NCBI GenBank assembly: GCA_039105265.1
Contig: JAPFFF010000002.1
Coordinates: 2,480,001-2,544,000 of the forward strand
Origin: Tritrichomonas musculus
Lineage: Eukaryota > Parabasalia > Tritrichomonadida > Tritrichomonadidae
Direction of reading: 5' to 3'
DNA length: 64,000 nucleotides
This document shows, one piece after another, positions 35,292-43,981 of the stretch (positions are counted from its first letter, which is position 1; the number at the start of each line of letters is the position of its first letter). The notes under the pieces were generated by a model, which saw nothing but the letters and a program-made list of their open reading frames with translations, did no database searches and was not told the origin of the DNA. A program made the position numbers and the translations under genes.

Positions 35292-37250
35292 TTACTCATA
35301 GCCAGCAGGAATTCCTCTTGCATAATATCTTACTCCATCTTGTACGGACCAAGTCCAATAAGTATCAGAGCAAACCCACATTTCTGGTGGAGGAGGAGCA
35401 GATGTTCTCTCAATAAAATCTAAATCTGCATCAATATCTGGATGCCCACGAAATTCTATTGTAACTGTATGACTTCCTGTATCAATTCCATCAAAAACAT
35501 ATCCTGCATTTCCTCTTTCTAATTGGAAATTGATACCAAAACTAGTATTATCAAAAGGCGACATCTTAAATCTTTTTCCTTCTGGTGGTTCATTAGCTGT
35601 ACGATATGTGTCGGCATCTGTTTCTTTTCTTTCAAATTCAAGAGATAAAGGTCTAGTAATTGATTCAACAAATTCTCTTGTTGGTTCAATCATTCCATCT
35701 AATTCATTGGCCATTAATTGATATTGTACAAATCGACCATCCCAAGTATTATCAAATTCGGTCTCTGGATAAGTTCTCTTATTGACGATTAATTTTACAT
35801 TTTTATAATTAATATTTTGGAAAACAGTACAATCTTCACTATGAAGTGGGAACATCATTGTAATATTTGTGGCATTCCTTAATGGAACTGTTTTCGATAA
35901 GACGATTCCATTTTTATCTGCATGGCCTTCATATTGATGTCTTGTTAATTCTTGAGCAGGGATAATGATGGGCTCATTCATTGCTTCCATCAAAGCCTTA
36001 ATAACATCTTGTTTGATACCAAAACCGGCGCAATGCGTTTTGAGTGTTGATATTTGACAAGAATTTGGATTAAATTTTAATCTTGCTGTTGATACTTTCC
36101 ACGAACTCCATTTTTTGGTATTCACAGTATATGAGATGTCAGAACTACCATTTCCTAGTTTTCCTTTTAAGATTGTCATTTTGGCAGATGCACAGGATGA
36201 TTCTGCATACCAGCTCAGCCCATTTTTGATTTCGCCATGCACATTATAAAATGGAATTATGTCGTCTCCGCAATTCAAATAGTGAATATCGCTCACAATT
36301 AATGCTTTTTGTCCAATTTGGGTAAAATGATTTGTTGTTGGTAAAAAATTTGGGACTGACAATTCTAAATCATTTGATAATCCCCAAAACTTTTTGACCT
36401 CAGCAACTTCTTTGGGAGGTACTTGGCACCAAACTAATCCATTTAATGCAAATTTTACTTCTTCTTCTATTTCACCCAAAATTCTATTTGGATATAATCT
36501 CCATGCTTGTAAAACTAATTGGTCAGTGAATGGAATACATAATTTCATTTCTATCTTTACAGGAACAGGTTTGAAATCATCTTTTGATCTGTAGTCTTTA
36601 TGAACACCTCTATTTGCAGCCGTTCCATCTGTATCTGGTTGTCTTGCAAAATCACTCTCACTTTTTCCCGATGGTAATGGTGATTCTGGTTTAATAAATT
36701 GAGTTAATGGGATATAAACTCCACAAACATTTGGAGACATCATACAAACATCTTCCCATAATGCATGAGAATGCGGATTTGCTTTTTTGGCATCCTTTGG
36801 GCGAATACTATTGTATGCAAAAGATTCACGAACCATTTCATTTTGATGATAATTGTCGACTAATCTTCCATCAACCCAGAAAAATACTTCAGAAATTATT
36901 TCAACAGCATCCTTAAATCCAATAAAAAGATAATTCAAATGGCTAAATTCTTTATCAATTGTTATTCTATCACCTGCAATATCTTCTAATTCGACTTCTA
37001 ATCTTAATAATAATTCAATAAAACCTTTTTCAATTTGTGAAATAGTATGAGCTGAATGACTCAATCTTAATTTTGTTTTTGTATTTAAAGGAACGGGTTC
37101 ATCTTTATCATGACAATTTTCTTGAACTATTGAAAAAGTGTTATCTCCACTATTCTTTTGAACCAAATTCCTTAATTTATCATTAAAAAAGTTTAAAACA
37201 TCTCCCTCATCGTTTCCACGATTTTGATATTGTGCATTTGCGTAAGTCAT
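35292..37250 (-). CDS. major capsid protein homologue 2 of element C
   Basis: A 652-residue capsid homologue lying 43 bases upstream of homologue 1 on the same strand. It shares the N-terminus (GNDEGDVLNFFND) and C-terminal block (PPPEMWVCSDTYWTWS) with homologue 1, but carries extra loops at about residues 178-215 and 310-380. Loops between jelly-roll strands usually form the exposed tower of such capsids, so the two subunits would present different surfaces. It looks whole. It diverges from the VI-like gene at 37337, just as the A capsid gene does. Confidence 0.8.
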   Translation of the reverse strand: MTYANAQYQNRGNDEGDVLNFFNDKLRNLVQKNSGDNTFSIVQENCHDKDEPVPLNTKTKLRLSHSAHTISQIEKGFIELLLRLEVELEDIAGDRITIDKEFSHLNYLFIGFKDAVEIISEVFFWVDGRLVDNYHQNEMVRESFAYNSIRPKDAKKANPHSHALWEDVCMMSPNVCGVYIPLTQFIKPESPLPSGKSESDFARQPDTDGTAANRGVHKDYRSKDDFKPVPVKIEMKLCIPFTDQLVLQAWRLYPNRILGEIEEEVKFALNGLVWCQVPPKEVAEVKKFWGLSNDLELSVPNFLPTTNHFTQIGQKALIVSDIHYLNCGDDIIPFYNVHGEIKNGLSWYAESSCASAKMTILKGKLGNGSSDISYTVNTKKWSSWKVSTARLKFNPNSCQISTLKTHCAGFGIKQDVIKALMEAMNEPIIIPAQELTRHQYEGHADKNGIVLSKTVPLRNATNITMMFPLHSEDCTVFQNINYKNVKLIVNKRTYPETEFDNTWDGRFVQYQLMANELDGMIEPTREFVESITRPLSLEFERKETDADTYRTANEPPEGKRFKMSPFDNTSFGINFQLERGNAGYVFDGIDTGSHTVTIEFRGHPDIDADLDFIERTSAPPPPEMWVCSDTYWTWSVQDGVRYYARGIPAGYE

Positions 37251-37336
37251 ATTTTTTGAGTTAATAAAAAAATAAAAGCAGTATTTCTTTTTTTAATTTG
37301 ATTGCATATCAATTTTTTATCTTCATGAAAAAAAAT

Positions 37337-37624
37337 ATGGCATTCGGTTCATTCTTTAAGAAGATAAAAGAAGGCGTTACAAATTTTGCTCAAAAAGCAA
37401 AACCATGGGTTGAAAAAATTGGTTCTGCAGCATCAACAGTTGGTCATTGGATGCAAGAGAATACTGGAGGAGTTGGAAAACAAATCGGTGATGGCTTAGT
37501 TTGGGCTGGAGATAAAGCACAAGATATTGCGAGACGATTACCAGATGGAAAAGGTTCAGATAATACCATTCGATATACTAGTGGAGGGGGGTCGGATAGA
37601 TTTCTAAAACCTCAATTTGAATAA
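37337..37624 (+). CDS. protein VI-like peptide, element C copy
   Basis: 95 residues from the ATG at 37337, chosen because MAFGSFF lines up with MAFGSWF in A and B (37298 is an in-frame alternative). It is an amphipathic helix-rich peptide with Gly-rich turns and a C-terminal end with Gly-Gly-Gly-Ser and DRFLKPQ, parallel to GRFDIPL in A. Place and orientation beside the capsid gene are conserved. A membrane-lytic or internal capsid role is inferred by analogy with adenovirus protein VI. Confidence 0.55.
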   Translation: MAFGSFFKKIKEGVTNFAQKAKPWVEKIGSAASTVGHWMQENTGGVGKQIGDGLVWAGDKAQDIARRLPDGKGSDNTIRYTSGGGSDRFLKPQFE

Positions 37625-37632
37625 AAAATATT

Positions 37633-37767
37633 TTAAGAATACATTTTAATACGGATTTCATCATCTAAAGGTGGATTATCTTCAGGTATACATTTCATTA
37701 TTCGAACACATAAATTAAAAAATTCAATGATAACAAGGCAACCTAATAACAAATTTGTTACAAACAT
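37633..37767 (-). CDS. 44-aa single-pass membrane peptide (candidate)
   Basis: A short frame from ATG 37765-37767 with a hydrophobic stretch of about 19 residues (FVTNLLLGCLVIIEFFNLC) near the N-terminus and a charged, Pro-containing tail (PEDNPPLDDEIRIK). It fills the gap between the VI-like gene and the coiled-coil gene and is antisense to neither. No counterpart is seen in A or B, where that gap is absent. Coding status is uncertain because of its size. Confidence 0.4.
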   Translation of the reverse strand: MFVTNLLLGCLVIIEFFNLCVRIMKCIPEDNPPLDDEIRIKMYS

Positions 37768-37806
37768 ATTATTTAAATAGAAATAATAATTTTTATTTTT
37801 TTTCAA

Positions 37807-38319
37807 ATGAATGTGAATATTATTGAACCTATTAAAAATCATTTAAAAGAATTTAACACGATAGATGAATTTAATGCATTTTATTCTTTGCATAAAGATG
37901 AAATGGATGCTTTAACTACTCATAAGCTTAATAAAATGTATTTTTTAAAAGGATATTGTATCACCAAAATAAAAGGTGTTTTGATGTTAAAGAAATGGGA
38001 TACTTCAAATAAAAACGAAGATGAAGAAAAAATGAAAGAAGAAATAAATAATGCTTCAACAAAAGCTAAAGAAGTTGATGAATATGTAAGAAATGATTTA
38101 AGTAAAAAAGTTGAAAATTTATCGTCTTATCAACAACAAATTGAGCACATATATGATGAAATAAAAAAATTACAATTAGAAAATACGTCGTTCAAAATTC
38201 AAATCGAAAAAATTAAAGCTATTAATGAAAAAGAAATTGATGATTTAAAAGATGATTTTAAAAAAATAAAAGGAACAATATCTGATATTATTGATTTTTG
38301 TAATAATAAATTAAAATAA
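37807..38319 (+). CDS. coiled-coil protein, element C copy
   Basis: A 170-residue relative of the A/B proteins at 28816 and 55600. The N-terminal domain is conserved (KEFNTIDEFNAFY, TTHKLNKMYFLKGYCITKIKG, about 12-55), followed by a longer coiled coil rich in Lys and Glu (about 70-160). The start codon has the tcaaATG context. It lies downstream of the VI-like gene, as in A. The extra coiled-coil length suggests a longer bundle. Function unknown. Confidence 0.65.
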   Translation: MNVNIIEPIKNHLKEFNTIDEFNAFYSLHKDEMDALTTHKLNKMYFLKGYCITKIKGVLMLKKWDTSNKNEDEEKMKEEINNASTKAKEVDEYVRNDLSKKVENLSSYQQQIEHIYDEIKKLQLENTSFKIQIEKIKAINEKEIDDLKDDFKKIKGTISDIIDFCNNKLK

Positions 38320-38351
38320 ATAAAAAAAAATTAAAAATTAGAATTGTTTAT

Positions 38352-38810
38352 TTAATCTTCTTCTTCATTCTCAGCATGCATCACTCTTGGTTGAAATGAT
38401 AGCTTGAATGATGATTGGATTGATGGCTTGTAAGAAAATGACTTTGGAGAATCATCTTCTTTTGCTTCTTCTTCCTCCTCTTCTTCGACATTATCAAGAG
38501 CCAATTCATCTTCCGTATCCCAGTAAATGGAATTATCAGCTGGATCATGTAAAGGAAGCTTTTGTATTTCTTTAATTTCTTTTTGGAAGAAATCGACAAT
38601 TTCATCGACCGAATCATTGGGATTAATTGCTCCATATTCGCTTAAAGCGTTGTCGAAATCATTCAAATCTTTTTTTGGAATGCGCTTGACAACTTGATAG
38701 AACTTCTCTCTTGTCAGGCCGTAATAATCGTACTTTCCTGCATATAATACGAAGATTTCGTATGGATGTTTTTCCATCCAATGTGTGAACGGCTTACCTC
38801 TTTGTAGCAT
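38352..38810 (-). CDS. acidic protein, unknown
   Basis: About 152 residues from the first ATG in the frame (38810; the frame is open further upstream). The first half is a helical domain (HPYEIFVLYAGKYDYYGLTREKFYQVV), followed by an acidic stretch with a run of Glu (about 115-125) and a Ser/Phe-rich tail ending in acidic residues. It lies between the coiled-coil and ATPase genes of C, where A and B have nothing. The acidic run could mimic DNA or bind basic core proteins; this is a guess. Confidence 0.5.
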   Translation of the reverse strand: MLQRGKPFTHWMEKHPYEIFVLYAGKYDYYGLTREKFYQVVKRIPKKDLNDFDNALSEYGAINPNDSVDEIVDFFQKEIKEIQKLPLHDPADNSIYWDTEDELALDNVEEEEEEEAKEDDSPKSFSYKPSIQSSFKLSFQPRVMHAENEEED

Positions 38811-39025
38811 CAAAAATAATAAATGATGTGATTGATAGACCACATCATTAATAAAACTTTTTGAGAGCTCAGAAATTCTTACTTTTATGCTAACATTAAA
38901 GAAAAAAATAGATTTAAAAAAAATTAATTATTTGTTTATGAATTGAAGTATTATATCGTTCTCTCAAATATACTTGACGCACCACAAAATATTTTTTTTC
39001 TGAGGGATTGATTTCATTTATAATT

Positions 39026-39334
39026 ATGTATTACAAAGATACTAAAGCATGGAAATATCTCACATTTCGATTTGGAGAAGAACTTGACCTTGACAAATTA
39101 CAATTGCTTGGTAACAAGGTTTGTCTTGCTCTTGATTCCGCATGTGAAAAATTCGATGATGTTGAAGATGCGACATTTTGGTTTGATGATTATTGGGAAA
39201 TACTCAAACCAGTTATTGATAATCAAATTCATGTTTTTGACGAAAATGGAATTGAAATAAATTATACTCCTGAAAGAGAACGTCAAATTTTGAATGAAGA
39301 TACAAAAAAGAATATTAAAGAATTACAAAGTTAA
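39026..39334 (+). CDS. small acidic protein, unknown
   Basis: About 102 residues from ATG 39026, the first ATG in the frame, with an initiator-like tcatt at 39014-39018 ten bases before it. Mixed helix and strand with an aromatic acidic core (DVEDATFWFDDYWEIL) and a helical end. It converges on the ATPase gene with a 26-base gap. No relative was recognised. Confidence 0.5.
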   Translation: MYYKDTKAWKYLTFRFGEELDLDKLQLLGNKVCLALDSACEKFDDVEDATFWFDDYWEILKPVIDNQIHVFDENGIEINYTPERERQILNEDTKKNIKELQS

Positions 39335-39360
39335 AATAAACAAATAATTTTTTAATATTT

Positions 39361-40272
39361 TCATTTTTTAATAAACGTAATTCCACCTTCAGTACACTGA
39401 ACTATTAGAATTGGATGTTCATCAGGATTTTCAGTTTTTATTCGATTAACTTCATTATATTTTTCCAAAAAGTCCTCCCAATCTAATGAACTTGCTGATT
39501 GACCATAAATGAATCGAATTTGCTGTTTATTAAATCCTGGAAATAAATATAAAGTTGTTATTTCATTCTTAATATGAGGTTTAATACCTTTCCAACCTTG
39601 AATTAACAAGAAAAACGTTACATTATTATGACGACATCTTCTTAATAATTGACTGAAAAACGATTCTTCCGATGAAAATAATTTTGAATTACTGATATCA
39701 TCAAATAAGAAAATTGTATGTAGAAATTTCTTTTTAAAATTTTCAACATGCAATACATCAAACAAATCTTCTTTTTGTTCTTCAGATACTTCATTTTTAG
39801 TTCTTTCCCTTCGAATTCGATAATAAAGACTTTTTGCAGTTAATATTTCATCAATACAATCTTCTGCATCATCTTCTGCAACCAAAACGATAGGCATCTC
39901 AATCAAATTTTTCAATGTTTGCCAGCTTTTATCATTTTCTTCACCATCTTTTGTAATATAGACCAATAAATGATGAGTTCCCATATATCCTATTTTAATA
40001 ATTTCTTCTAGAGCAGTCACTGTTTTTCCTAAACTTTGTTTTCCAACAATTACATTCACACTATTATATTTTGTCGTTATATCTTGATGAATAGGTGCAA
40101 TCAAAATATCTTTATTATCGATTTGTTTTGCTTTTAATTTTGCTTGTATTTTTTTCTTGATGTCATGATTGAAATCTTTATCGCTTTCATCAACCCTTCT
40201 TAATTTCTCTTCTAAGGTTAATTGCTGTGGGTCAGATTCGGAATCAGAATAAAAGTCTTCATCACTAGACAT
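39361..40272 (-). CDS. genome packaging ATPase, element C copy
   Basis: A 303-residue homologue of the A and B ATPases. Walker A is GKQSLGKT (77-84). Walker B is IFLFDDISNS. The later block RRCRHNNVTFFLLIQGWKGI is conserved almost word for word. The N-terminal 55 residues, acidic at first and then basic and helical, are particular to C. A32/FtsK-HerA-type enzymes pump the genome into the shell. It looks whole. It keeps its place between the coiled-coil gene and the minor virion-type gene, as in A and B. Confidence 0.85.
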   Translation of the reverse strand: MSSDEDFYSDSESDPQQLTLEEKLRRVDESDKDFNHDIKKKIQAKLKAKQIDNKDILIAPIHQDITTKYNSVNVIVGKQSLGKTVTALEEIIKIGYMGTHHLLVYITKDGEENDKSWQTLKNLIEMPIVLVAEDDAEDCIDEILTAKSLYYRIRRERTKNEVSEEQKEDLFDVLHVENFKKKFLHTIFLFDDISNSKLFSSEESFFSQLLRRCRHNNVTFFLLIQGWKGIKPHIKNEITTLYLFPGFNKQQIRFIYGQSASSLDWEDFLEKYNEVNRIKTENPDEHPILIVQCTEGGITFIKK

Positions 40273-40310
40273 TTTTTCTTTGAAAACAAAAAAAATATTT
40301 TGAGTTTTAT

Positions 40311-40952
40311 TTATTCTTCAGCAGAATCTTCTTTTGTATCTTTTGATTTTTCATCATCATCATTTTTAAATCCTTTTGCAGCTTCACGAATAGCATAAGA
40401 TAAAATTTTTGTGATATCTTCTCTAAAATGTTTTTGGTCATCTAATTCACCAGCTTTACTTTCATCAATAATATTGTCAACAATAATTTGATATTCTAGT
40501 TGAATATTCTTTTTATTTCTTAATTTTTCTTGTTCTTCTTCTGTTTCACATCCATATTTCTTGTATAATTGTTTTAAGACCATTTCTTCCCAAACGATTG
40601 GATAAGCTTTATTTAATAATCTCATCTTATCTACTGGGATTAAATCAGAGAAATCAGTTTCTGCTAAAGCTTGTTCTGTTGATTTAGAAAGGACATATTT
40701 TTTGAATTTATTCAAGGCTGATAATTTTCGAGATCCTTTTTCTTTGGATAATTCTTTGACCATTTTCCTTAATTCAGCAACTTCTCCACTAACATTTTCT
40801 GACTGTCTTGGGATTTCCTTTTGTTCATCTATGACGTGGACTGGAGACTCTGAGACTGTTCTTTGTGGGAAACGACGAGGTCTGGGCGGTAAATTAGTTT
40901 GTTTTTCTTGAGTTGTTTCTTGGGTTTTTCTTCGAAGGCTTCGAGTAGACAT
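40311..40952 (-). CDS. helical protein, possible partner of the 683-aa B protein
   Basis: A 213-residue protein with a basic, Pro-rich N-terminus (PPRPRRFPQR at about 22-31), a short coiled coil, and a helical domain (about 80-195). The helical domain has remote likeness to the C-terminal helices of 30039-31088 and 52745-54796, which hold the same place upstream of the ATPase. The tail is Asp/Glu/Lys-rich. The likeness is weak and should be treated as suggestive. A structural virion role is inferred from gene order only. Confidence 0.55.
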   Translation of the reverse strand: MSTRSLRRKTQETTQEKQTNLPPRPRRFPQRTVSESPVHVIDEQKEIPRQSENVSGEVAELRKMVKELSKEKGSRKLSALNKFKKYVLSKSTEQALAETDFSDLIPVDKMRLLNKAYPIVWEEMVLKQLYKKYGCETEEEQEKLRNKKNIQLEYQIIVDNIIDESKAGELDDQKHFREDITKILSYAIREAAKGFKNDDDEKSKDTKEDSAEE

Positions 40953-41046
40953 TATCTTATTTGAATTAAAAGAAAAAATTTGAAAATAAATTTTCTTTTT
41001 CGATTTGTGGTGTAGTGTTTATTATACGTTATATCTTTTTTTATTT

Positions 41047-41106
41047 TTAACGTCGACGACGAGTTGTCGTTCTACGGCGAGTTGATGTTCTTCTTCTTGC
41101 AGGCAT
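41047..41106 (-). CDS. 19-aa arginine-rich peptide (core peptide candidate)
   Basis: A complete tiny frame on the minus strand, ATG at 41104-41106 and stop at 41047-41049, encoding 19 residues of which 10 are Arg and 6 are Thr/Ser, in RRRT-type units with nothing acidic. It stands alone in the 194-base gap between the 213-residue and the coiled-coil genes, and the Arg codons (cgc, cgt, cga, aga) are mixed, so it is not a simple DNA repeat. Adenoviruses condense their DNA with a similarly small basic peptide (mu, from pX) and protamines use the same chemistry. The role is inferred, and expression is untested. Confidence 0.5.
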   Translation of the reverse strand: MPARRRTSTRRRTTTRRRR

Positions 41107-41146
41107 TATTTTTTATATCGGAGAAAAAAAATAATTTTTATCGTTT

Positions 41147-43831
41147 TTATATTTTCATTAGAGCTCTTAATTCAGGATTTTCTAAAATACTTGTAGGGAT
41201 ATTATTTGTTTGAATTGGAGGAGTATATGATGTTTGAGTCATTGGTGACATATTATTCATTCGTTGAATCCTCATTGGTGCATTCTTTAATTTATTTTGT
41301 TTTCTTATTTCTAATAATTTTCTATCTACTTCTTGTTTTGATACATTTCTGTTTGGAATAAATGTTTCTCTTTTTTCAACTGGTCTTGGAGGTAAAGATG
41401 GTGTTGGCATTTCGAAAGAATCACTTAATGAAGGTCCAATATCAATATCAATTGGCCTAACAACACTCTTTAACGGTTTTAATTCAATTGATTTCTCTTC
41501 AATTTTTTCTTCACGTAATGGAGCATTATTTCGAGCTCTCTTTGGTAAATTCTTCTTCCCCTTTTTGGTTCTAATTGTAGCTTTTTTATCTCTTGGTATA
41601 GGCAACAAATCACTCTTTTTTCTGGATGTTTTAGGCATTTTAAAAATTGATAAATTAATTTCATTATCCTTTTTATTTGATAACGACTCAATTTTATCTA
41701 ATGGATTATTATCATTCGTTATTATTGTAGGTGAAGTTAATGGTTTTATTTCAGGTAATTTATATTCTGTTGACGGTTTTGACAGATTCAATAAACGGTC
41801 TCTAAAAGATGTTTCTATCTTTTTTTCTCCCCAATTTTCAGTCTTTAATCTATTTATTCTATCTTTATCCATCATCCATTTTCGTATTGAAACAGGAGGT
41901 TCCCAATCATTATGTGGTCTTAATGGTTTTGTAAAATCAAAATTAATTTTATTTGTCGAATCATCCTTTTTTAAATCAAATAATGATGGTTTTGTTGTTG
42001 TTGAAAATAAACTATCAGATTCTGGTTTTGTTGATGTATCAGAAAATCCTGTTAATCTTAATGGCGCATTTCCTCTTACTAAATCTCCAACTCCGCTTTT
42101 TGTTGTTTCCGAACCAGGTCTTGTTGACGATGTTAAAGAATTTGATGAAAGTAAAGGATTTGTTTGTTTTGATGCCATAAATCCAAACCTTAATGGAGTT
42201 CCTTGTGTTCCTCCAAATGTTGTTCCAGTATTAAATCCACTACCAATTGCATTACTAGTTCTTAAACTACTATTATTTAAATTTGTTATTTCTTTTTGTT
42301 TACTTCTATCATTCAAATCTCTTAATTCTTCATTAATGACAGATTGTGCTGTATCAAAATCCATTCCTTTATAATGGTCTATTCCAAGTGAACTCATACC
42401 TAATTTACTTCTCATTCGATTAATCTCTGCTATATTTGGATTTATCCATTGTCTCTCTTTTTTAACCCTAGAATCTTCCTCTTGGAATTTTTTCAATAAT
42501 GCTTCAAATTGAGCATGTTGTTGTTGGATATTTTGTTCATACGCTGAGACATCGTTTATTTTTCCAACCACTTTTTGATATTGAAATGAGTCTTCATTTA
42601 ATTCTAGAGATGTGGGAATCTCATATTTCATTGTCTTCATTTTTCTAATCATTTTACGAATACTTGATAAATACTTCTCTATCCGAAGGAATTTTTCAGC
42701 ATCAGGTATTTTTGGATAAATTTTCAAAACTTTCTCAATTGAATCAATACTTGTTTCTGCTAAAGAATTATAATCTGTCAAATATTGTTCAAAATACGTT
42801 TTAGTTTCTGCTTTTAAATCATCTTTCAATTTTTTAACTGCATCATTTACTGATTGAACATCTATCTCTTTTACTTTTCCATCATCACCAGTAAAATATT
42901 TGGTTTTAATATCATCAAGAGTTAATTCTGGAATACCTGATTTTACCTTCATATAATTCATATCATAAAGAATAGGCATAATTTTGACATTGAAATAAGC
43001 TGACTTCCAATTATTTTCTTCAATACATAATTCTGTTAACGTCTCAACAGTGAGATGTTTATCAAATTTTTCATTAAATTTATCTAAATCTTCTAATATT
43101 AAATAAATAATTTTAATATCTTCATTTGAATTTGCATATTTCTTTAATAATTCATTTGAAATCTTATTTGACATTAATGAATGTTGTTTTGCAGTTTGTT
43201 CAATTTTATCATCGAAACCATTTAAAAATTCCTTCCTTTTTTGAATTTCTGCATCCCGTTGGTCTTTTGTTTTATTCGAGAATTCTTCATCATCATCAAT
43301 AGTTTTTACTTTTTTCCCTTTTGCTTTCAAAAATTTCATATTTGTGATATTCTCCTCGAGAAATTGTTTTGCTACATCAATCTTGAACTGATTTTGTCTC
43401 AAAAGAATATCCATCGTCAAATTCTTTTTTGATAATTTATTGTATTCTTTCCTTAGAAATTCTAAGACCAAATAATAAGCTTTTGCTTCATAAGCAGAAT
43501 CAAAATGATGCTTTAAATCATCGATTGAATTATATTTTTCCAATGATGAATCTTTGACACAGTCCTTATTATAGAGAGTAAATTCGGTTTCTAAATCTGA
43601 ATAAGATACTTTCACAGCCTCAGTTAAATATGCTAATAATTTATCTCCTTTCAAACTACGATAGGTAAAATGTCTAACGTCATCCAAATGTTTGATATCA
43701 ACATTTCCACTTATTTGATTAAAAATTAGTATTTGTGTCATTATATTAATATGTAATTCTGTCTCTTTTAGATTGCTATATTTTCTCCTTATTTCATCCT
43801 TTTCACTTATTTCAACAGATAAATTATTCAA
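41147..43831 (-). CDS. giant coiled-coil locus, C-terminal frame
   Basis: An 894-codon frame whose 5' limit is uncertain. Residues 1-500 are helical and charged with many heptad-like stretches. Residues about 530-600 are Gly/Thr/Phe-rich with FG-type dipeptides (TTFGGTQG, RFGFM). A disordered Ser/Thr/Pro-rich part follows, with basic clusters (KKGKKNLPKRAR, about 780), and there is a Met/Pro-rich end. No enzyme domain was recognised. With the two frames upstream it forms a very long locus on one strand. An internal core, tegument-like or length-determining protein are all possible. The locus looks broken (about two breaks in all). Confidence 0.55.
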   Translation of the reverse strand: MNNLSVEISEKDEIRRKYSNLKETELHINIMTQILIFNQISGNVDIKHLDDVRHFTYRSLKGDKLLAYLTEAVKVSYSDLETEFTLYNKDCVKDSSLEKYNSIDDLKHHFDSAYEAKAYYLVLEFLRKEYNKLSKKNLTMDILLRQNQFKIDVAKQFLEENITNMKFLKAKGKKVKTIDDDEEFSNKTKDQRDAEIQKRKEFLNGFDDKIEQTAKQHSLMSNKISNELLKKYANSNEDIKIIYLILEDLDKFNEKFDKHLTVETLTELCIEENNWKSAYFNVKIMPILYDMNYMKVKSGIPELTLDDIKTKYFTGDDGKVKEIDVQSVNDAVKKLKDDLKAETKTYFEQYLTDYNSLAETSIDSIEKVLKIYPKIPDAEKFLRIEKYLSSIRKMIRKMKTMKYEIPTSLELNEDSFQYQKVVGKINDVSAYEQNIQQQHAQFEALLKKFQEEDSRVKKERQWINPNIAEINRMRSKLGMSSLGIDHYKGMDFDTAQSVINEELRDLNDRSKQKEITNLNNSSLRTSNAIGSGFNTGTTFGGTQGTPLRFGFMASKQTNPLLSSNSLTSSTRPGSETTKSGVGDLVRGNAPLRLTGFSDTSTKPESDSLFSTTTKPSLFDLKKDDSTNKINFDFTKPLRPHNDWEPPVSIRKWMMDKDRINRLKTENWGEKKIETSFRDRLLNLSKPSTEYKLPEIKPLTSPTIITNDNNPLDKIESLSNKKDNEINLSIFKMPKTSRKKSDLLPIPRDKKATIRTKKGKKNLPKRARNNAPLREEKIEEKSIELKPLKSVVRPIDIDIGPSLSDSFEMPTPSLPPRPVEKRETFIPNRNVSKQEVDRKLLEIRKQNKLKNAPMRIQRMNNMSPMTQTSYTPPIQTNNIPTSILENPELRALMKI

Positions 43832-43981
43832 TTTTTTATTTAATTCATCATTTTTATCTACTTGTTCTGCTCTTGCTTTGGAATTCGAAATGTCTTCTTT
43901 TAATTGATTAATGAGTGAATCAAAGTGTGTTTTAAATGATATTGCTGATGCATTTAATGGTTTTGTTGGATAAAATGAATT

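Noticed and set aside
41565-42374. 269-codon frame antisense to the coiled-coil locus
   Set aside because: It is antisense to a long coding frame, with Leu/Phe/Ser-rich composition typical of reverse-strand shadows of Lys/Asp/Glu-rich proteins.
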